From positions 1,426,001-1,490,000 of the forward strand of contig CBDDCH010000002.1 of the NCBI GenBank assembly GCA_965226215.1: a stretch of DNA of 64,000 nucleotides, written 5' to 3'. The first letter of the stretch is position 1, and each line of letters starts with the position of its first letter. Shown piece by piece: positions 8,477 through 18,078 of the stretch. The notes below the pieces were generated by a model that saw nothing but the letters and a program-made list of their open reading frames with translations, was not told the origin of the DNA and did not search any database. Made by a program: the position numbers and the translations under genes. The stretch comes from G963668345 sp965226215 (GTDB lineage Bacteria > Acidobacteriota > Terriglobia > Bryobacterales > UBA6623).

Positions 8477-9889
8477 ATGTTCTTCAAGGAACCCATCGTC
8501 AAGCACCGCCGCATCCACTTCGTGGGGATTGGCGGCATCGGTATGAGCGGCATCGCCGAGATCCTGTTGAACCTCGGTTATTCGATCAGCGGTTCTGACC
8601 TCAAGAGATCGTCTTTGACAGATCACTTGGCCGCCATGGGGGCGCGAATCTTCGAGGGTCATGCGGCTGAAAACGTGAAGGGCGCCGACGCCGTGGTTGT
8701 CAGCTCGGCCATCCCGGGTGATAATCCCGAGCTGGCGGCCGCCGGTGAACGGCAAATTCCCGTGATTTCACGCGGCGAGCTGTTGGCCGAGCTGATGCGC
8801 TTGAAATACGGAATCGCCATCGCCGGCAGTCACGGCAAGACTACCACTGCTTCCATGGCGGCCGCCGTCCTGCACGCGGCTGAGAAAGACCCGACCGTTG
8901 TCGTGGGCGGACGCGTGGCCTCGATGGGATCAAACGCCCGCCTCGGCAACAGTGACTTCCTGCTGGTCGAAGCCGACGAAAGCGATGGGTCGTTCCTTCA
9001 ACTGACGCCGATCGTGGCGGTCGTGACCTCCATTGACCGCGAACATCTCGACCACTACAGCTCGTTCGAAGCCGTGCGTGATGCCTTCGTCGAATTCGCC
9101 AACAAGGTTCCCTTCTATGGGTCGGCGATTGTGGCCATGGACGATCCGGGCGTGCGACAGATTCTGCCTCGCATTCGCCGCCGGGTAAGGACCTACGGAT
9201 TCGCCGCGGACGCTGATTTGATCGCTTCCCAAGTAGAATGCGGCCACATGCGGAGCCATTTCGAGATGGCGTATCGGGGGCGAGAGCTGGGCAAGTTTAG
9301 CGTCCGAGGCGTTGGGGAGCACAACGTCCTCAACGCGATGGGCGCGGCGCTGGTGGGCCTGGAGTTGGAAATCTCGATTGATCACATTCGCCTCGGGCTG
9401 GAATCCTTCAGCGGAGTCGAACGGCGCTTCCAGGTTCGGGGTGAACGGGGCGGCATCACCGTCATCGACGACTATGGGCATCATCCCACGGAGATCGCCG
9501 CCACGTTGTCGGCGGCGCGCCATTGTAATTTCAAGCGGATTCACGTGGTTTTTCAGCCTCACCGCTATAGCCGCACCCAGCTGCTTGCCAAGGATTTCGG
9601 CGGCTGCTTTGGGGATTGCGACCGCCTCCACGTAGTGGACATCTATCCGGCCGGGGAGCTGCCCATTCCGGGCGTAAGCGCGGAGAAACTCGTCGAGCGA
9701 ATCCGAGCCTCCGGCCACCCCGCCGCCGAGTATGTTCCTTCTTTGGACGAGGCTGTCGAAAAGGCGGTCGCAGGCGCCCGCGGCGGAGACGCTATCCTCA
9801 CCCTTGGGGCGGGCAGCATCTCACAGGCCGCCGAGAAGATTGTGAGTCGGCTGGAATCTCACGCGCCTGGCGCCATCGCGGCGCGTTGA
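8477..9889 (+). CDS. murC: UDP-N-acetylmuramate:L-alanine ligase
   Basis: MurC adds L-alanine to UDP-MurNAc, the first amino-acid step of the peptide stem. The 470-aa protein starts with the nucleotide fold HFVGIGGIGMSGIAEIL. The ATP loop GSHGKTTT is at residues 117-124, then VEADESDGSF, the HNVLNAMGA region, VIDDYGHHPTE and FQPHRYSRT, all characteristic of MurC. There is no gap to murG. In many bacteria murB and/or ddl follow murC here; in this cluster ftsQ comes 20 bases later, so those functions must be encoded elsewhere. Confidence 0.97.
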   Translation: MFFKEPIVKHRRIHFVGIGGIGMSGIAEILLNLGYSISGSDLKRSSLTDHLAAMGARIFEGHAAENVKGADAVVVSSAIPGDNPELAAAGERQIPVISRGELLAELMRLKYGIAIAGSHGKTTTASMAAAVLHAAEKDPTVVVGGRVASMGSNARLGNSDFLLVEADESDGSFLQLTPIVAVVTSIDREHLDHYSSFEAVRDAFVEFANKVPFYGSAIVAMDDPGVRQILPRIRRRVRTYGFAADADLIASQVECGHMRSHFEMAYRGRELGKFSVRGVGEHNVLNAMGAALVGLELEISIDHIRLGLESFSGVERRFQVRGERGGITVIDDYGHHPTEIAATLSAARHCNFKRIHVVFQPHRYSRTQLLAKDFGGCFGDCDRLHVVDIYPAGELPIPGVSAEKLVERIRASGHPAAEYVPSLDEAVEKAVAGARGGDAILTLGAGSISQAAEKIVSRLESHAPGAIAAR

Positions 9890-9909
9890 GCGCACCCTTG
9901 GTCTAAGAC

Positions 9910-10770
9910 ATGGCCCGAAGAGGAAAGGCAACCCAACGAGACAAGGACAGCCCCAAGGGGCCTTACCTTCGCCGCAAATCGCCCGTGCCCGTCCAAAGGG
10001 CCTTGCTAGGTACCAGGCGACCCTGGACACGGGGTCTCCTGCTGGCGCTTGGGGCGATCGGCTTGGGTCTTTTGGCAGCTTACGCGGTTGACTCGTATCT
10101 GCGCTTCGGTACTCCTTTCGTCTTGGCGGAGGATGGCGCGGGACTGCAGGTGACGGGGTCCCGCCTTCTCTCAGCGCGCAGCGTCAAGGAGATTTTTCAA
10201 GCTGACCTGGGAGGCAGTATTCTCGAAGTCCCGTTGGAAGAACGCGCTCAGCAACTTGAGAATCTCAGCTGGGTAGAGCATGCGGCCATTCTGAGGATGT
10301 GGCCCGATCGGGTTTGGGTCCGCATCCGCGAGCGACAGCCAGTGGCGTTTGTTCGCCTCAAAGCCTCCGAATCCCGTCGCGCTCAGCCTCGCCTGATCGA
10401 CCGCGGGGGTGTGTTTCTCGATCCGCCGGCGGGCGCTAGTTTCTCCCTTCCGGTGGTGACGGGGATCTCCGCATCCATGTCGTTGCCGAACCGATTACAG
10501 CGCATCGCCCTGTTCGCATCTCTGGTGCGTGATCTCGATCGCGAAGAGCCGCGGTACAGCTCATTTGTTTCGGAAGTGGATGTGAGCGATCCCCAAAACG
10601 CGCGGGTCACAACGATCCATGAGGGAGATGTCATTGAGCTGCAGATGGGACAGCGACTTTTCAGACATCGCTGGGAAGTTTTCATGAGTTATGTTGACAC
10701 GTGGAAAAAACAATACGGCCGTGTGAATTCTGTCGACCTGCGCTACCGAGGACAGGTAGCCGTTCGCTAG
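9910..10770 (+). CDS. ftsQ: Cell division protein FtsQ (DivIB), POTRA domain
   Basis: FtsQ is the bitopic membrane scaffold of the divisome. The 286-aa protein has a basic cytoplasmic tail of about 40 residues, one membrane helix at about 42-60, then a periplasmic POTRA domain (about 78-150, including NLSWVEHAAILRMWPDRVWV and IRERQPVAF), followed by the FtsQ-specific beta domain ending in YVDTWKKQYGRVNSVDLRY. The last motif, where conserved residues pair with partner proteins, resembles the family end YDLRYPNG..V. It sits between murC and ftsA as expected. The stop at 10768-10770 is 4 bases before ftsA. Confidence 0.9.
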   Translation: MARRGKATQRDKDSPKGPYLRRKSPVPVQRALLGTRRPWTRGLLLALGAIGLGLLAAYAVDSYLRFGTPFVLAEDGAGLQVTGSRLLSARSVKEIFQADLGGSILEVPLEERAQQLENLSWVEHAAILRMWPDRVWVRIRERQPVAFVRLKASESRRAQPRLIDRGGVFLDPPAGASFSLPVVTGISASMSLPNRLQRIALFASLVRDLDREEPRYSSFVSEVDVSDPQNARVTTIHEGDVIELQMGQRLFRHRWEVFMSYVDTWKKQYGRVNSVDLRYRGQVAVR

Positions 10771-10774
10771 TGCC

Positions 10775-11980
10775 ATGCCCAAGAGACATGACTACCTGGT
10801 AGGCCTCGACTTAGGCAGCCACTGCACGCGCTGTTTTGTGGCCCTGGAAGAGCAGGCCCGCCTACGCTTTATCAGCCACGGTTCGGCTCCTTCGGCCGGC
10901 TGGAATCGCGGGATGATCGCCGACCAGGACCCAGTGCTGAACTCCGTGGAGAAGGCGATCCAAAAAGCGGAAGAGAACGGCGGCATGCTGATCGAAGCCG
11001 CTGTTGTCGGGATCGGCGGGCCGCATCTCGCCAGCAATGTCAGCCACACTTATCTGAACCTTCCTGCCGACGAAAACGAGATCCGGCAGGATCATGTCGA
11101 TGTGATCGTTAAAGACGCGGGTCAAGGGGCAGTGAGCGACGATCGCACCGTCGTTCAACTGATACCGCTCGAGTTCGCTGTCGATCGCCAACCGGGACTC
11201 AGAAATCCGTTGGGGATGCTCGGCCAAAGACTTGACGCCCACGTACAGGTGATCTCGGCTCTCGCCCAGGCTCACAACAACATCCGAGCTGTGGTCAACC
11301 GTGCCGGCCTGGTAGTCCAGGAAACGGTCTTCGAGCCTTTTGCTTCCGCCTATGCGGTACTTGAGGAGCAGGAGCGAGAGATGGGGGTGGCGGTCGTCGA
11401 TATGGGCGCGGGTTCTCTCGACGTGGTCGCGTACTTGGAGAACCAGCTTCGCGCGGCTAGCTCGATCCCGGTGGGGGGCGAACACTTTGTTAATGACGTG
11501 GCGAGCATGCTCGTAACTTCCTCAACCGAAGCTCGACGGCTGATCGAACAGTATGGCTGCGTGTTGGCCGACCAAACGCCAGAGAACGTGATGATCGAGG
11601 TCCCGGCCGTCTCCGATGGCTCTTCAAGATCGAAGCCTCGAAGACTGCTCAACGAAGTGCTTCAGGCTCGGGCGGAAGAGGCGTTTGGATTGGTTCGACA
11701 GGAGCTGCGTCGAGCAGGTGTTGAAGGCAGGCTCATTGCCGGCGTTGTTTTGACCGGCGCTCTGGCTTGCATGGCCGGATCCTGCGATGTCGCCGAAAAG
11801 GTCCTCGACGCTGCTACTCGGATCGGACTCCCTCCTCGCTTGGAGTACATGCCCGACGAGCTGGACGATCCAAGCTGGGCGACGGCAGTCGGACTTGCTC
11901 TCTATGCGCAGCGGCTCCGGTTGCACCGGCAGAGACGGCGGGATCGGGTGACCGAGTGGCTGAAAACCATCCTTGAGTAA
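10775..11980 (+). CDS. ftsA: Cell division protein FtsA, actin-like ATPase
   Basis: FtsA tethers FtsZ filaments to the membrane. The 401-aa protein shows the actin-fold phosphate loop near the start (LVGLDLGSHCTRCFV), the 1C domain, a second phosphate loop VAVVDMGAGSLDVVAYLE, and VVLTGALACMAG near the adenosine site. It ends with an amphipathic tail RVTEWLKTILE that fits the known membrane-targeting helix. In the second loop the family often has D(I/M)GGGTTD; here it reads DMGAGSLD, a mild departure. It precedes ftsZ with a 175-base gap that may carry an ftsZ promoter, though none is clear. Confidence 0.93.
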   Translation: MPKRHDYLVGLDLGSHCTRCFVALEEQARLRFISHGSAPSAGWNRGMIADQDPVLNSVEKAIQKAEENGGMLIEAAVVGIGGPHLASNVSHTYLNLPADENEIRQDHVDVIVKDAGQGAVSDDRTVVQLIPLEFAVDRQPGLRNPLGMLGQRLDAHVQVISALAQAHNNIRAVVNRAGLVVQETVFEPFASAYAVLEEQEREMGVAVVDMGAGSLDVVAYLENQLRAASSIPVGGEHFVNDVASMLVTSSTEARRLIEQYGCVLADQTPENVMIEVPAVSDGSSRSKPRRLLNEVLQARAEEAFGLVRQELRRAGVEGRLIAGVVLTGALACMAGSCDVAEKVLDAATRIGLPPRLEYMPDELDDPSWATAVGLALYAQRLRLHRQRRRDRVTEWLKTILE

Positions 11981-12155
11981 TGGTGAAACGAGCACGGTGT
12001 CGATCGACTGACGCGAGATGACGATTCACGTAAAATGTGAGAATTCGGGAATAGCCGAAGCCTGCCCGCTAGGAATCGAGGTCTGCGTTGCGCCCGTCTC
12101 GCAACGCCGGCTGGTCGGCATCTTAGAACCGACGGCTTTGGCCAGGAGATAGCCC

Positions 12156-13391
12156 ATGGGGAACGATGGCGTAAAGTTCACTTTTGATGACGACACGCGC
12201 ACCAATGCTCGCATCAAGGTGATTGGCGTGGGCGGCGCCGGGTGTAACGCTGTCAATCGCATGATTGAAGCCGGCCTGGAGGGGGTTACTTTCGCGGCTA
12301 TCAACACCGACGAGCAGGCGCTGCGTGTCTCGCAGGCGCAGGTAAAGCTACAGATCGGATCGCGGCTCACGAACGGCCGGGGCGCGGGATCCGATCCCGA
12401 CATCGGCCGCGAGGCGGCTCTCGAGGACACCGAGCGGCTGATCGAACTGCTCGGAGAGTCCGACATGGTCTTCGTGACGGCGGGCCTTGGGGGGGGTACG
12501 GGGACCGGGGCCGCGCCGATCGTCGCCTCGTTAGCCAATGAACTCGGCGCGCTGACTGTAGCGGTGGTCACGAAGCCGTTTTCTTTTGAGGGCGGCAAAC
12601 GAATGGCTATCGCCGACAAAGGGCTCGCCGAGTTGGCCGAGACCGTGGACACCGTCGTCACGATTCCTAACGAGCGCTTGATCGAGGTTGTCGAACGCGG
12701 CACGAGCTTCTTTGAATCCTTCCGCATCGCCGACGACATTCTGCGCCAGGCGGTGCAGGGGATCAGCGACATTATCACGATCCCAGGGATTATCAATCGA
12801 GACTTCGCGGATGTCCGCACGATTATGCATGGCATGGGTTACGCTGTCATGGGAACGGCGGTGTCGGGCGGCAGTGCCGCCGCGGTGGAAGCCGCACGCA
12901 AAGCCGTTTCCAGTCCGTTGCTGCAAGACACCAGTATTGAAGGTGCGCGAGGCATCCTGATCAACATCACCGGCTCTTCCAAAATCTCGCTGCACGACGT
13001 TCACGAAGCGTCTACGATTATTCAACGCGCCGCGGATCCGGAAGCCAATATTATCTTTGGAGCTGTCCTCAATGATTCGATGGATGATGACGTGAAAATC
13101 ACAGTGATCGCCACCGGCTTCCGCAGCGAGAGCCTTGGAATCAGCAAGAAGATGTCGGATGCCGCCGCGGTGTCGGCGGCCGAGTTGCGGCCGACGTTAA
13201 AAGAGGCTGCGGCCAACCTACGCCGTGAGGCGCCCGACGCCGATCAGGGCGCGGAAGGGGCGGCAAGCGAGATCGCTGCCGAGCTTGACGAAGCGGAGCC
13301 GGATCCCTCGGAAGCCATCCCACAGCCTGCCGACCCAAACGATTTGGAGGTGCCCGCCATCTTGCGCCGGCGTACCGAACAGCCCCAGTAG
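12156..13391 (+). CDS. ftsZ: Cell division GTPase FtsZ
   Basis: FtsZ is the tubulin-like GTPase that forms the division ring. The 411-aa protein has a short N-terminal peptide, IKVIGVGGAGCNAVNRM at 20-36, the tubulin signature GGGTGTGAA at 112-120, NVD-type contacts around FAAINTDEQAL, and the T7 loop region with IINRDFADVRTIM. After an acidic variable linker (about 345-395) it ends with the conserved C-terminal peptide VPAILRRR, which should bind FtsA. A clear ribosome site (CAGGAGAT) lies 8 bases before the ATG. It is the last gene of the division cluster. Confidence 0.98.
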   Translation: MGNDGVKFTFDDDTRTNARIKVIGVGGAGCNAVNRMIEAGLEGVTFAAINTDEQALRVSQAQVKLQIGSRLTNGRGAGSDPDIGREAALEDTERLIELLGESDMVFVTAGLGGGTGTGAAPIVASLANELGALTVAVVTKPFSFEGGKRMAIADKGLAELAETVDTVVTIPNERLIEVVERGTSFFESFRIADDILRQAVQGISDIITIPGIINRDFADVRTIMHGMGYAVMGTAVSGGSAAAVEAARKAVSSPLLQDTSIEGARGILINITGSSKISLHDVHEASTIIQRAADPEANIIFGAVLNDSMDDDVKITVIATGFRSESLGISKKMSDAAAVSAAELRPTLKEAAANLRREAPDADQGAEGAASEIAAELDEAEPDPSEAIPQPADPNDLEVPAILRRRTEQPQ

Positions 13392-13673
13392 CCAAACGCC
13401 CTGCTCGTCTTACCGTTGTGCATCCCAGAAGAAAGGAATGGCGTCAACAGCAGCGACCTAGCTTGGCATCGTGCTCTCCCCTCTAGCATGCTCGTGCACT
13501 TGTTCGACGGACTTCTGCTGCCGAATGGCATCATCCCATTGACCAAGAAAAAGCTGACAAGAGCTTGCCTCTGTCAAAAGGCTCCTTTAAGATGATATTG
13601 TTTTCAGAGGTGGAGGCCGCGACGCTAAGCCGTGCCGCCCCTCAGTGGCTCGCCAGACTCCCTTGAACCCTGA

Positions 13674-15506
13674 ATGAGATCCATGAACCCTAGCGTGAAG
13701 AAGAACTTTTCCTTGATTCTGACGGCAGCTCTTATCTGCGCGCTGAGCTCGTGCGCGACTCGAGACCACGCCGACGAAGTATTTGCGCGGGTGACCGCGT
13801 CGTTCGTTTACGATTCGTTGGCTCTGTCTCCTATTCGGGCAACCGCGGTCGGTTACCACGTCCATCTCGAGGGAGCGGATGAGGAAGGCAAGGGCGGCAC
13901 GGAAATCAGACTCGACGGGCTTTTGGACGACTATTCCCAGGCCGCTATCGCTAAGCGCCTTAACTTCTACAAGCAATTTCGCAAGAATCTCCGGGCGCAG
14001 GTGGACCGCAACGAGCTCGCCGGTGATGACTGGGTCGATTACGCGGTTATCGAGAACCACATCGACAACGAATTGCTCGAGTTTGAAAAAATCCGAAGCC
14101 ACGAGCACAACCCGACTCTCTATGTCGAACTTCTCGGGATGGCTCTTTACCGGCCCTTAGTGCACGAGTACGCGTCCAAGGAAGAGCGTTACCGGCACAT
14201 CCTGGCTCGGCTCGAGAAGACCCCGGCGTTCCTCGATCAAGCCAAACAAAACCTGCGGTCTTCGCCGGAGGTTTGGACGAGTGTGGCCCGGGAGGAGAAC
14301 CGAGGAAACATCAACCTGGTGGAGAAGGTCATCCCCGTCAGCCTTCCCGATTCGTTGCGTGCCGACTACAGCGCCGTCTCGAAAACGGCGCTAGGGGCGC
14401 TGCGGGACTTCGATCGCTTCCTGGCGGACGACCTCATGCGCCGCAATACCTACGACTGGCGTTTGCGCCCGGATCTTTACGCTGAAAAGTTCAAGGTCCG
14501 GCTGACGACAACCAAATCACCGGAAACCGTGCTTTCCGAAGCGGAACAGCAATTCAAGAGTGTGCGCAACGACATTGTCGAAGTGGCAAAGGGTATCCAT
14601 AGAGAAATTTACGGCAACCAGAGGCCGCCAACAGAAAGGGCTTTGATGGCGGACGTGCTCGACGTGGTGCAAGACGAAAACCGGCTCAGGCGCGGCAACC
14701 AGATGATCGGCCAAATTAAAAAAGACCTGGCCGAGCTAAGGGAATTCACGAATGAGGCAGGCGTGTCGCCTCTGCCGTCCGGGGAAAACCTGCAGATCGT
14801 TGAAACTCCCGAGTTCATGCGAGGTGTGTATTCGGTGGCCGGCATCATGGGGGCGCCCGCCCTGCATCCCCAACTTGGCGCTTTCTATTGGGTGACGCCG
14901 ATTCCCTCCGACTGGTCCCGCTCCCGAGTCAATTCCAAGCTGCGCGAATACAACTTGTTCGCTTTGAAGCTTCTCAGCGTCCATGAAGCGATACCAGGCC
15001 ACTACGTGCAGTTGGAGTGGGCTAACCGTATCGAACCCGAGTCGAGACGCCTTTTACGCGTTGCCTACGCCAACGATTCCTACGTCGAGGGCTGGGCGAC
15101 CTACGTAACCGAAGCGGTCATGGATGCGGGCTATCGGAACGATAGCAATGAGTTAAAGCTGGTCTGGTCCAAGCACCTACTCCGAGTAATCACCAACGCT
15201 ATCCTTGACATTCGTATGCACACGAAGAACATGTCGGACGATGAGGCGCTCGATCTGTTGCGCAGACAGGCGTTCCAGGAGGCCGAGGAAGCTCGCGGTA
15301 AGCTGTTGCGCGCTAAGCTCACCTCGGCGCAGCTTCCCCTGTACTACGTTGGCTGGCGGGACTGGTTGCGAGTACGGGATCATTACCAGGAGGAAACACA
15401 GGACTTCCGCCTGGTATCCTTCCACGACAAGGCCCTCTCCGTAGGCCCGATACCGCTTGTTCCCGAGTTGGGTTACGTGGTCACCAATCGGCCGATGCCG
15501 AAGTGA
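13674..15506 (+). CDS. DUF885-family lipoprotein, putative zinc peptidase-like
   Basis: The 610-aa protein belongs to the DUF885 family, seen mainly as exported proteins with a metallopeptidase-like motif. A lipoprotein signal is visible: basic KK at 9-10, a hydrophobic core, and a lipobox ending ALSSC with Cys27, so it should be anchored in the outer or inner membrane facing the periplasm. HEAIPGHYVQ at about 437 gives an HExxxGH-like metal site, and EGWATYVTE near 473 supplies the downstream glutamate found in the family. The substrate is unknown. An in-frame ATG four codons later is an alternative start. It stands alone, converging with the permease genes on the other strand. Confidence 0.82.
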   Translation: MRSMNPSVKKNFSLILTAALICALSSCATRDHADEVFARVTASFVYDSLALSPIRATAVGYHVHLEGADEEGKGGTEIRLDGLLDDYSQAAIAKRLNFYKQFRKNLRAQVDRNELAGDDWVDYAVIENHIDNELLEFEKIRSHEHNPTLYVELLGMALYRPLVHEYASKEERYRHILARLEKTPAFLDQAKQNLRSSPEVWTSVAREENRGNINLVEKVIPVSLPDSLRADYSAVSKTALGALRDFDRFLADDLMRRNTYDWRLRPDLYAEKFKVRLTTTKSPETVLSEAEQQFKSVRNDIVEVAKGIHREIYGNQRPPTERALMADVLDVVQDENRLRRGNQMIGQIKKDLAELREFTNEAGVSPLPSGENLQIVETPEFMRGVYSVAGIMGAPALHPQLGAFYWVTPIPSDWSRSRVNSKLREYNLFALKLLSVHEAIPGHYVQLEWANRIEPESRRLLRVAYANDSYVEGWATYVTEAVMDAGYRNDSNELKLVWSKHLLRVITNAILDIRMHTKNMSDDEALDLLRRQAFQEAEEARGKLLRAKLTSAQLPLYYVGWRDWLRVRDHYQEETQDFRLVSFHDKALSVGPIPLVPELGYVVTNRPMPK

Positions 15507-15683
15507 ACTTGACCATCCCTCCGCTCGACGTTACCGCTCCTCAAGCGAAAAGAGCCGGCCGGGCAGGCGCCTCAGCCGGATCCGCACATGGTCGGGTGGA
15601 TCAACCTGGCCTGGCCTCTGCGCCAAGGTAAAGGCCCTCTTAGGTGTAGTGTCTGTCCCAACACCGCCGCGCTCTCTGGATAG

Positions 15684-15716
15684 AAAAGGCCGATCGTCTT
15701 GATGTACGGCCTTTCT
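15684..15716. terminator. Candidate bidirectional terminator hairpin
   Basis: AAAGGCCG (15685-15692) pairs perfectly with CGGCCTTT (15707-15714) across a 14-base loop. The stem is flanked by A-rich sequence on the left and T-rich on the right, and it lies between the convergent DUF885 gene (+) and the permease pair (-). The U-tracts are short, so the assignment is tentative. The rest of 15507-15771 shows nothing else. Confidence 0.4.
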
Positions 15717-15771
15717 CCGCACGGCTACTAGATTGGGTCCGACGGAGAGCCGTACACCGCCTCGCACCAAT

Positions 15772-15963
15772 TCATGAGGAGGCAGCCCGGTCCTTCCTTC
15801 TGGTGCCCCACCAGGTCGCAAAAACAAACCAGATCACCGAGCCGGCCAAGAAAGCGTCTTGGTAAGTTTTGACGTCAATGCGGCCGAAGAAATAAAGAAC
15901 AGGCGCGACGACACAGGCGGCCATGCCGCCACAAGCTATGATCAACAGCAGGCCTCTCAACAT
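15772..15963 (-). CDS. Small two-helix membrane protein, permease partner (copy 1)
   Basis: This 63-aa protein begins 2 bases after the stop of the upstream permease gene on the same strand. It has two hydrophobic segments (about 3-27 and 38-54) joined by a short loop YFFGRIDVKTYQD, and a basic tail RRKDR. A close paralog (19987-20184) occupies the same position behind the second permease; the stretch YFFGRIDV.TYQD.FLAGSVIWFVFATWWG is almost identical in both. I do not recognise a named family. Conservation of the pair suggests an accessory subunit or stability factor for the permease, similar in concept to small partners of other transporters, but this is inference. Confidence 0.75.
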   Translation of the reverse strand: MLRGLLLIIACGGMAACVVAPVLYFFGRIDVKTYQDAFLAGSVIWFVFATWWGTRRKDRAASS

Positions 15964-15965
15964 CG

Positions 15966-17333
15966 CTATTTACTCCCGAGTTTCCTCAAGGCAGTGTAGC
16001 CAACCAAGGCTATCAAATAGGCGGCGAGCGGGCTGCCGAAAATGTGGAACGGCACCCAGAACGCCAGCCAGAATGCCAGCCCGACGGCCAGGGGCCACAT
16101 GAGAGTAGCAACGGGGTCGAAGGATCTCTTCCCCTGCTCGGCCCGGTAACGCTTGATTCCCAGTCTCGGGAAGAGAAAGTGCTCGGCCACCACAAAAGCC
16201 CCCGGCGCAACCAGTATCGTGCTCCACGTCGCTACGTAGTTCAGCAAGCGCATGACGATGATCGGAAAGCACGACAGAATGACCGTGAACATCCCGGCGA
16301 TTAGAGTCACCCTCCAGCGTGGCCAGTTCGGCGTGACGCATTGCAGGGCTAAGCCTGATCGGTAGAGCGTCGGGTTGGCGGTGGTCCACCCCGAGATAAG
16401 CACCGCCAGCGCACCGGCCGCACCCAGCGCCTCATAGGCCATCAAACCCGCGTCCATTTGCCGCCCCACGGCCGCCACCATTACGCCGGAGCAGATCCAG
16501 GCTAGCGTGTGTCCCAAGTACATGCCAAAGGCGGAGAGCAGGCCGTAACGCCAGTGTCTGGCGTAGCGAAACATCGCCATATCGCCCAGCCCGAGGTTGT
16601 AGGACGAATTGGACAGCCAGGCGAAGAAAACGATATGCCAGAACGTATACTTCTCTTGGCCCGGCGTCGGTACGCCGGTCCAGATGCGGGTCTCGCAAAT
16701 CTCCCACAAGTTGCTGAGATCATGGTGGACGCCCAATCGCGACAACATCGCAATCGCTCCCGCGATGAAGACGATCGAGATCCAAGGTGAGCAAAGTTCG
16801 GAGAACTGGCTGAGCTTCTCAAATCCCCAAACCGCTAGGACCGTCATAGCCAGGCCGATCGTAAGTGTGATGAGGATCCAGCCTACGCTTGTCGGCAGCA
16901 CGTCGCCGAGCTCCGGGCTATCAACCCCCACGGCAAGAGCTATCGAGGTGGCCGCGACCGACACCATGGCGCTCGAAATGATGCACTGATACACGGCGAT
17001 CAGCACGTTGTAGATAGCGGTGAAGCCGGGCCCGGCAATCCTCCGCAAGTACCAATACATGGTCAGGCGCGTTGAAGTGGCAATGGGGGCGCAGACGAAG
17101 GTCCACGACATCACCGAGAGCACGTTACCGAAGAGCAGTCCCCAGATCACCGCGGTCGCGCTCACGCCGTGAAGCACAAAGAACGCGCCGATCACGAATT
17201 CCGTCGCGGCGACGTATTCCCCCGCGAACAGGCCGGCGAATCTCCACGGACCCTGGAACTTGTCGGGTGTGACCGGCTCGCGATCGAACTCATAGAGCCG
17301 ATCCATTTGGGCGGTGAGGTTGCCGAGTTTCAC
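15966..17333 (-). CDS. NCS1-type permease (purine/cytosine/allantoin family), copy 1
   Basis: The 455-aa protein has about twelve membrane segments and resembles the NCS1 nucleobase:cation symporter family (cytosine, purine, allantoin, thiamine). The segment GWTTANPTLYRSGLALQ matches the conserved NCS1 motif in helix 8, and the N-terminus EPVTPDKFQGPWRFAGLFAGEY is family-like. The substrate cannot be read from the sequence. The start is a GTG at 17333; it is supported because the paralog keeps the same N-terminus MKL.NLT.QMDRLYEF with a GTG in the same place. It is followed by the small membrane protein. A 16-bp box upstream (17405-17420) is shared with the paralog. Confidence 0.82.
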   Translation of the reverse strand: MKLGNLTAQMDRLYEFDREPVTPDKFQGPWRFAGLFAGEYVAATEFVIGAFFVLHGVSATAVIWGLLFGNVLSVMSWTFVCAPIATSTRLTMYWYLRRIAGPGFTAIYNVLIAVYQCIISSAMVSVAATSIALAVGVDSPELGDVLPTSVGWILITLTIGLAMTVLAVWGFEKLSQFSELCSPWISIVFIAGAIAMLSRLGVHHDLSNLWEICETRIWTGVPTPGQEKYTFWHIVFFAWLSNSSYNLGLGDMAMFRYARHWRYGLLSAFGMYLGHTLAWICSGVMVAAVGRQMDAGLMAYEALGAAGALAVLISGWTTANPTLYRSGLALQCVTPNWPRWRVTLIAGMFTVILSCFPIIVMRLLNYVATWSTILVAPGAFVVAEHFLFPRLGIKRYRAEQGKRSFDPVATLMWPLAVGLAFWLAFWVPFHIFGSPLAAYLIALVGYTALRKLGSK

Positions 17334-17404
17334 GATGCTGCTGGGGTGAATGGTCCGCGGGCGGGGGTCCTCAGGGGGATATCTACTCGATACGGTGGCT
17401 GGTC

Positions 17405-17420
17405 GAGCTATCGTAGCGCA
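17405..17420 (-). promoter_or_regulatory. Conserved upstream box of permease copy 1
   Basis: Read on the minus strand this is TGCGCTACGATAGCTC, 72 bases before the permease start. The paralog has TGCGCTACCATAGCTC (21601-21616), 65 bases before its start, 15 of 16 identical, while the surrounding sequence has largely diverged. TACGAT could serve as a -10 element, but no clear -35 is seen. It may be a shared promoter or operator. Confidence 0.35.
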
Positions 17421-17883
17421 CTTTACGCTTGCGCGGCGCGGCTACCGCGAGTTGGGGAGTCCGTTCCGGGCCGCGAGTGCCAGGGGGTGGTCATGGGCCT
17501 ACGGCCCGTCCTTCGGGAGTTGTCGTCGAGGCCGCAGCGGTCTTTGTTCGCCGGCTATTTTCCTTGTAAACTACTGAATTAAATAGTCTTACTGGAAATT
17601 GACTTCGTTTGGTAATTCGTTGCTCGGGTTGCGGCGTTGGTTGGGTGGTTCGCTGCTCTGGTAGATGGTTTGCGCTCCGTTGCCGCTGTCCCCGGGGCCA
17701 CGTGTTCCTTAGGGCGAGGTCTGGTCGGATCCCGGCCAGTGGTTGGTCAGGCTTCACTGCGCTGACCGCCAGCCACGCCAAAGCCTAGCCATAACTCATT
17801 GATTGCAACAAGGTTGCTAGGAATTGGGTTCGTTTCGTATTTTTCCTTCCCTCGTACAGCGTGAGGCCGATCTCCGCAGTCTC
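17421..17883. other. Intergenic stretch without a supported gene
   Basis: Short open frames on both strands here show no family sequence. An AT-rich island at about 17560-17615 (around TAAACTACTGAATTAAATAG) stands out from the GC-rich surroundings and may mark an old insertion. Nothing else is supported. Confidence 0.5.
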
Positions 17884-17968
17884 CCCCTTTCAGGATAGCG
17901 CGTGTGTCAAGTGTCCCCGCGGGCGATGAACGGTTGGCTTAGACTCGGAACTGGGAAGCGGAGTGTCC
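17884..17968. repeat. 85-bp direct repeat, copy 1
   Basis: This segment, from CCCCTTTCAGGATAGCGCG to GGAAGCGGAGTGTCC, recurs almost unchanged at 18079-18164. The only visible difference is a one-base indel and substitution near CCCCGCGGGCG versus CCCCGGTGGGCG. It contains the related boxes CAAGTGTCCCC and GGAGTGTCC near its two ends. No gene is seen in it. Confidence 0.8.
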
Positions 17969-18078
17969 CCCGCGCCATCCAGAAAGCCACAGGCCCTTGC
18001 GATCCCTCCGCCAGTCGTTACCAGAGAAAGGCCGCAGGTACTGGGCCAAACGGCGGCCCAGGCCTGCGCTACAAACTT

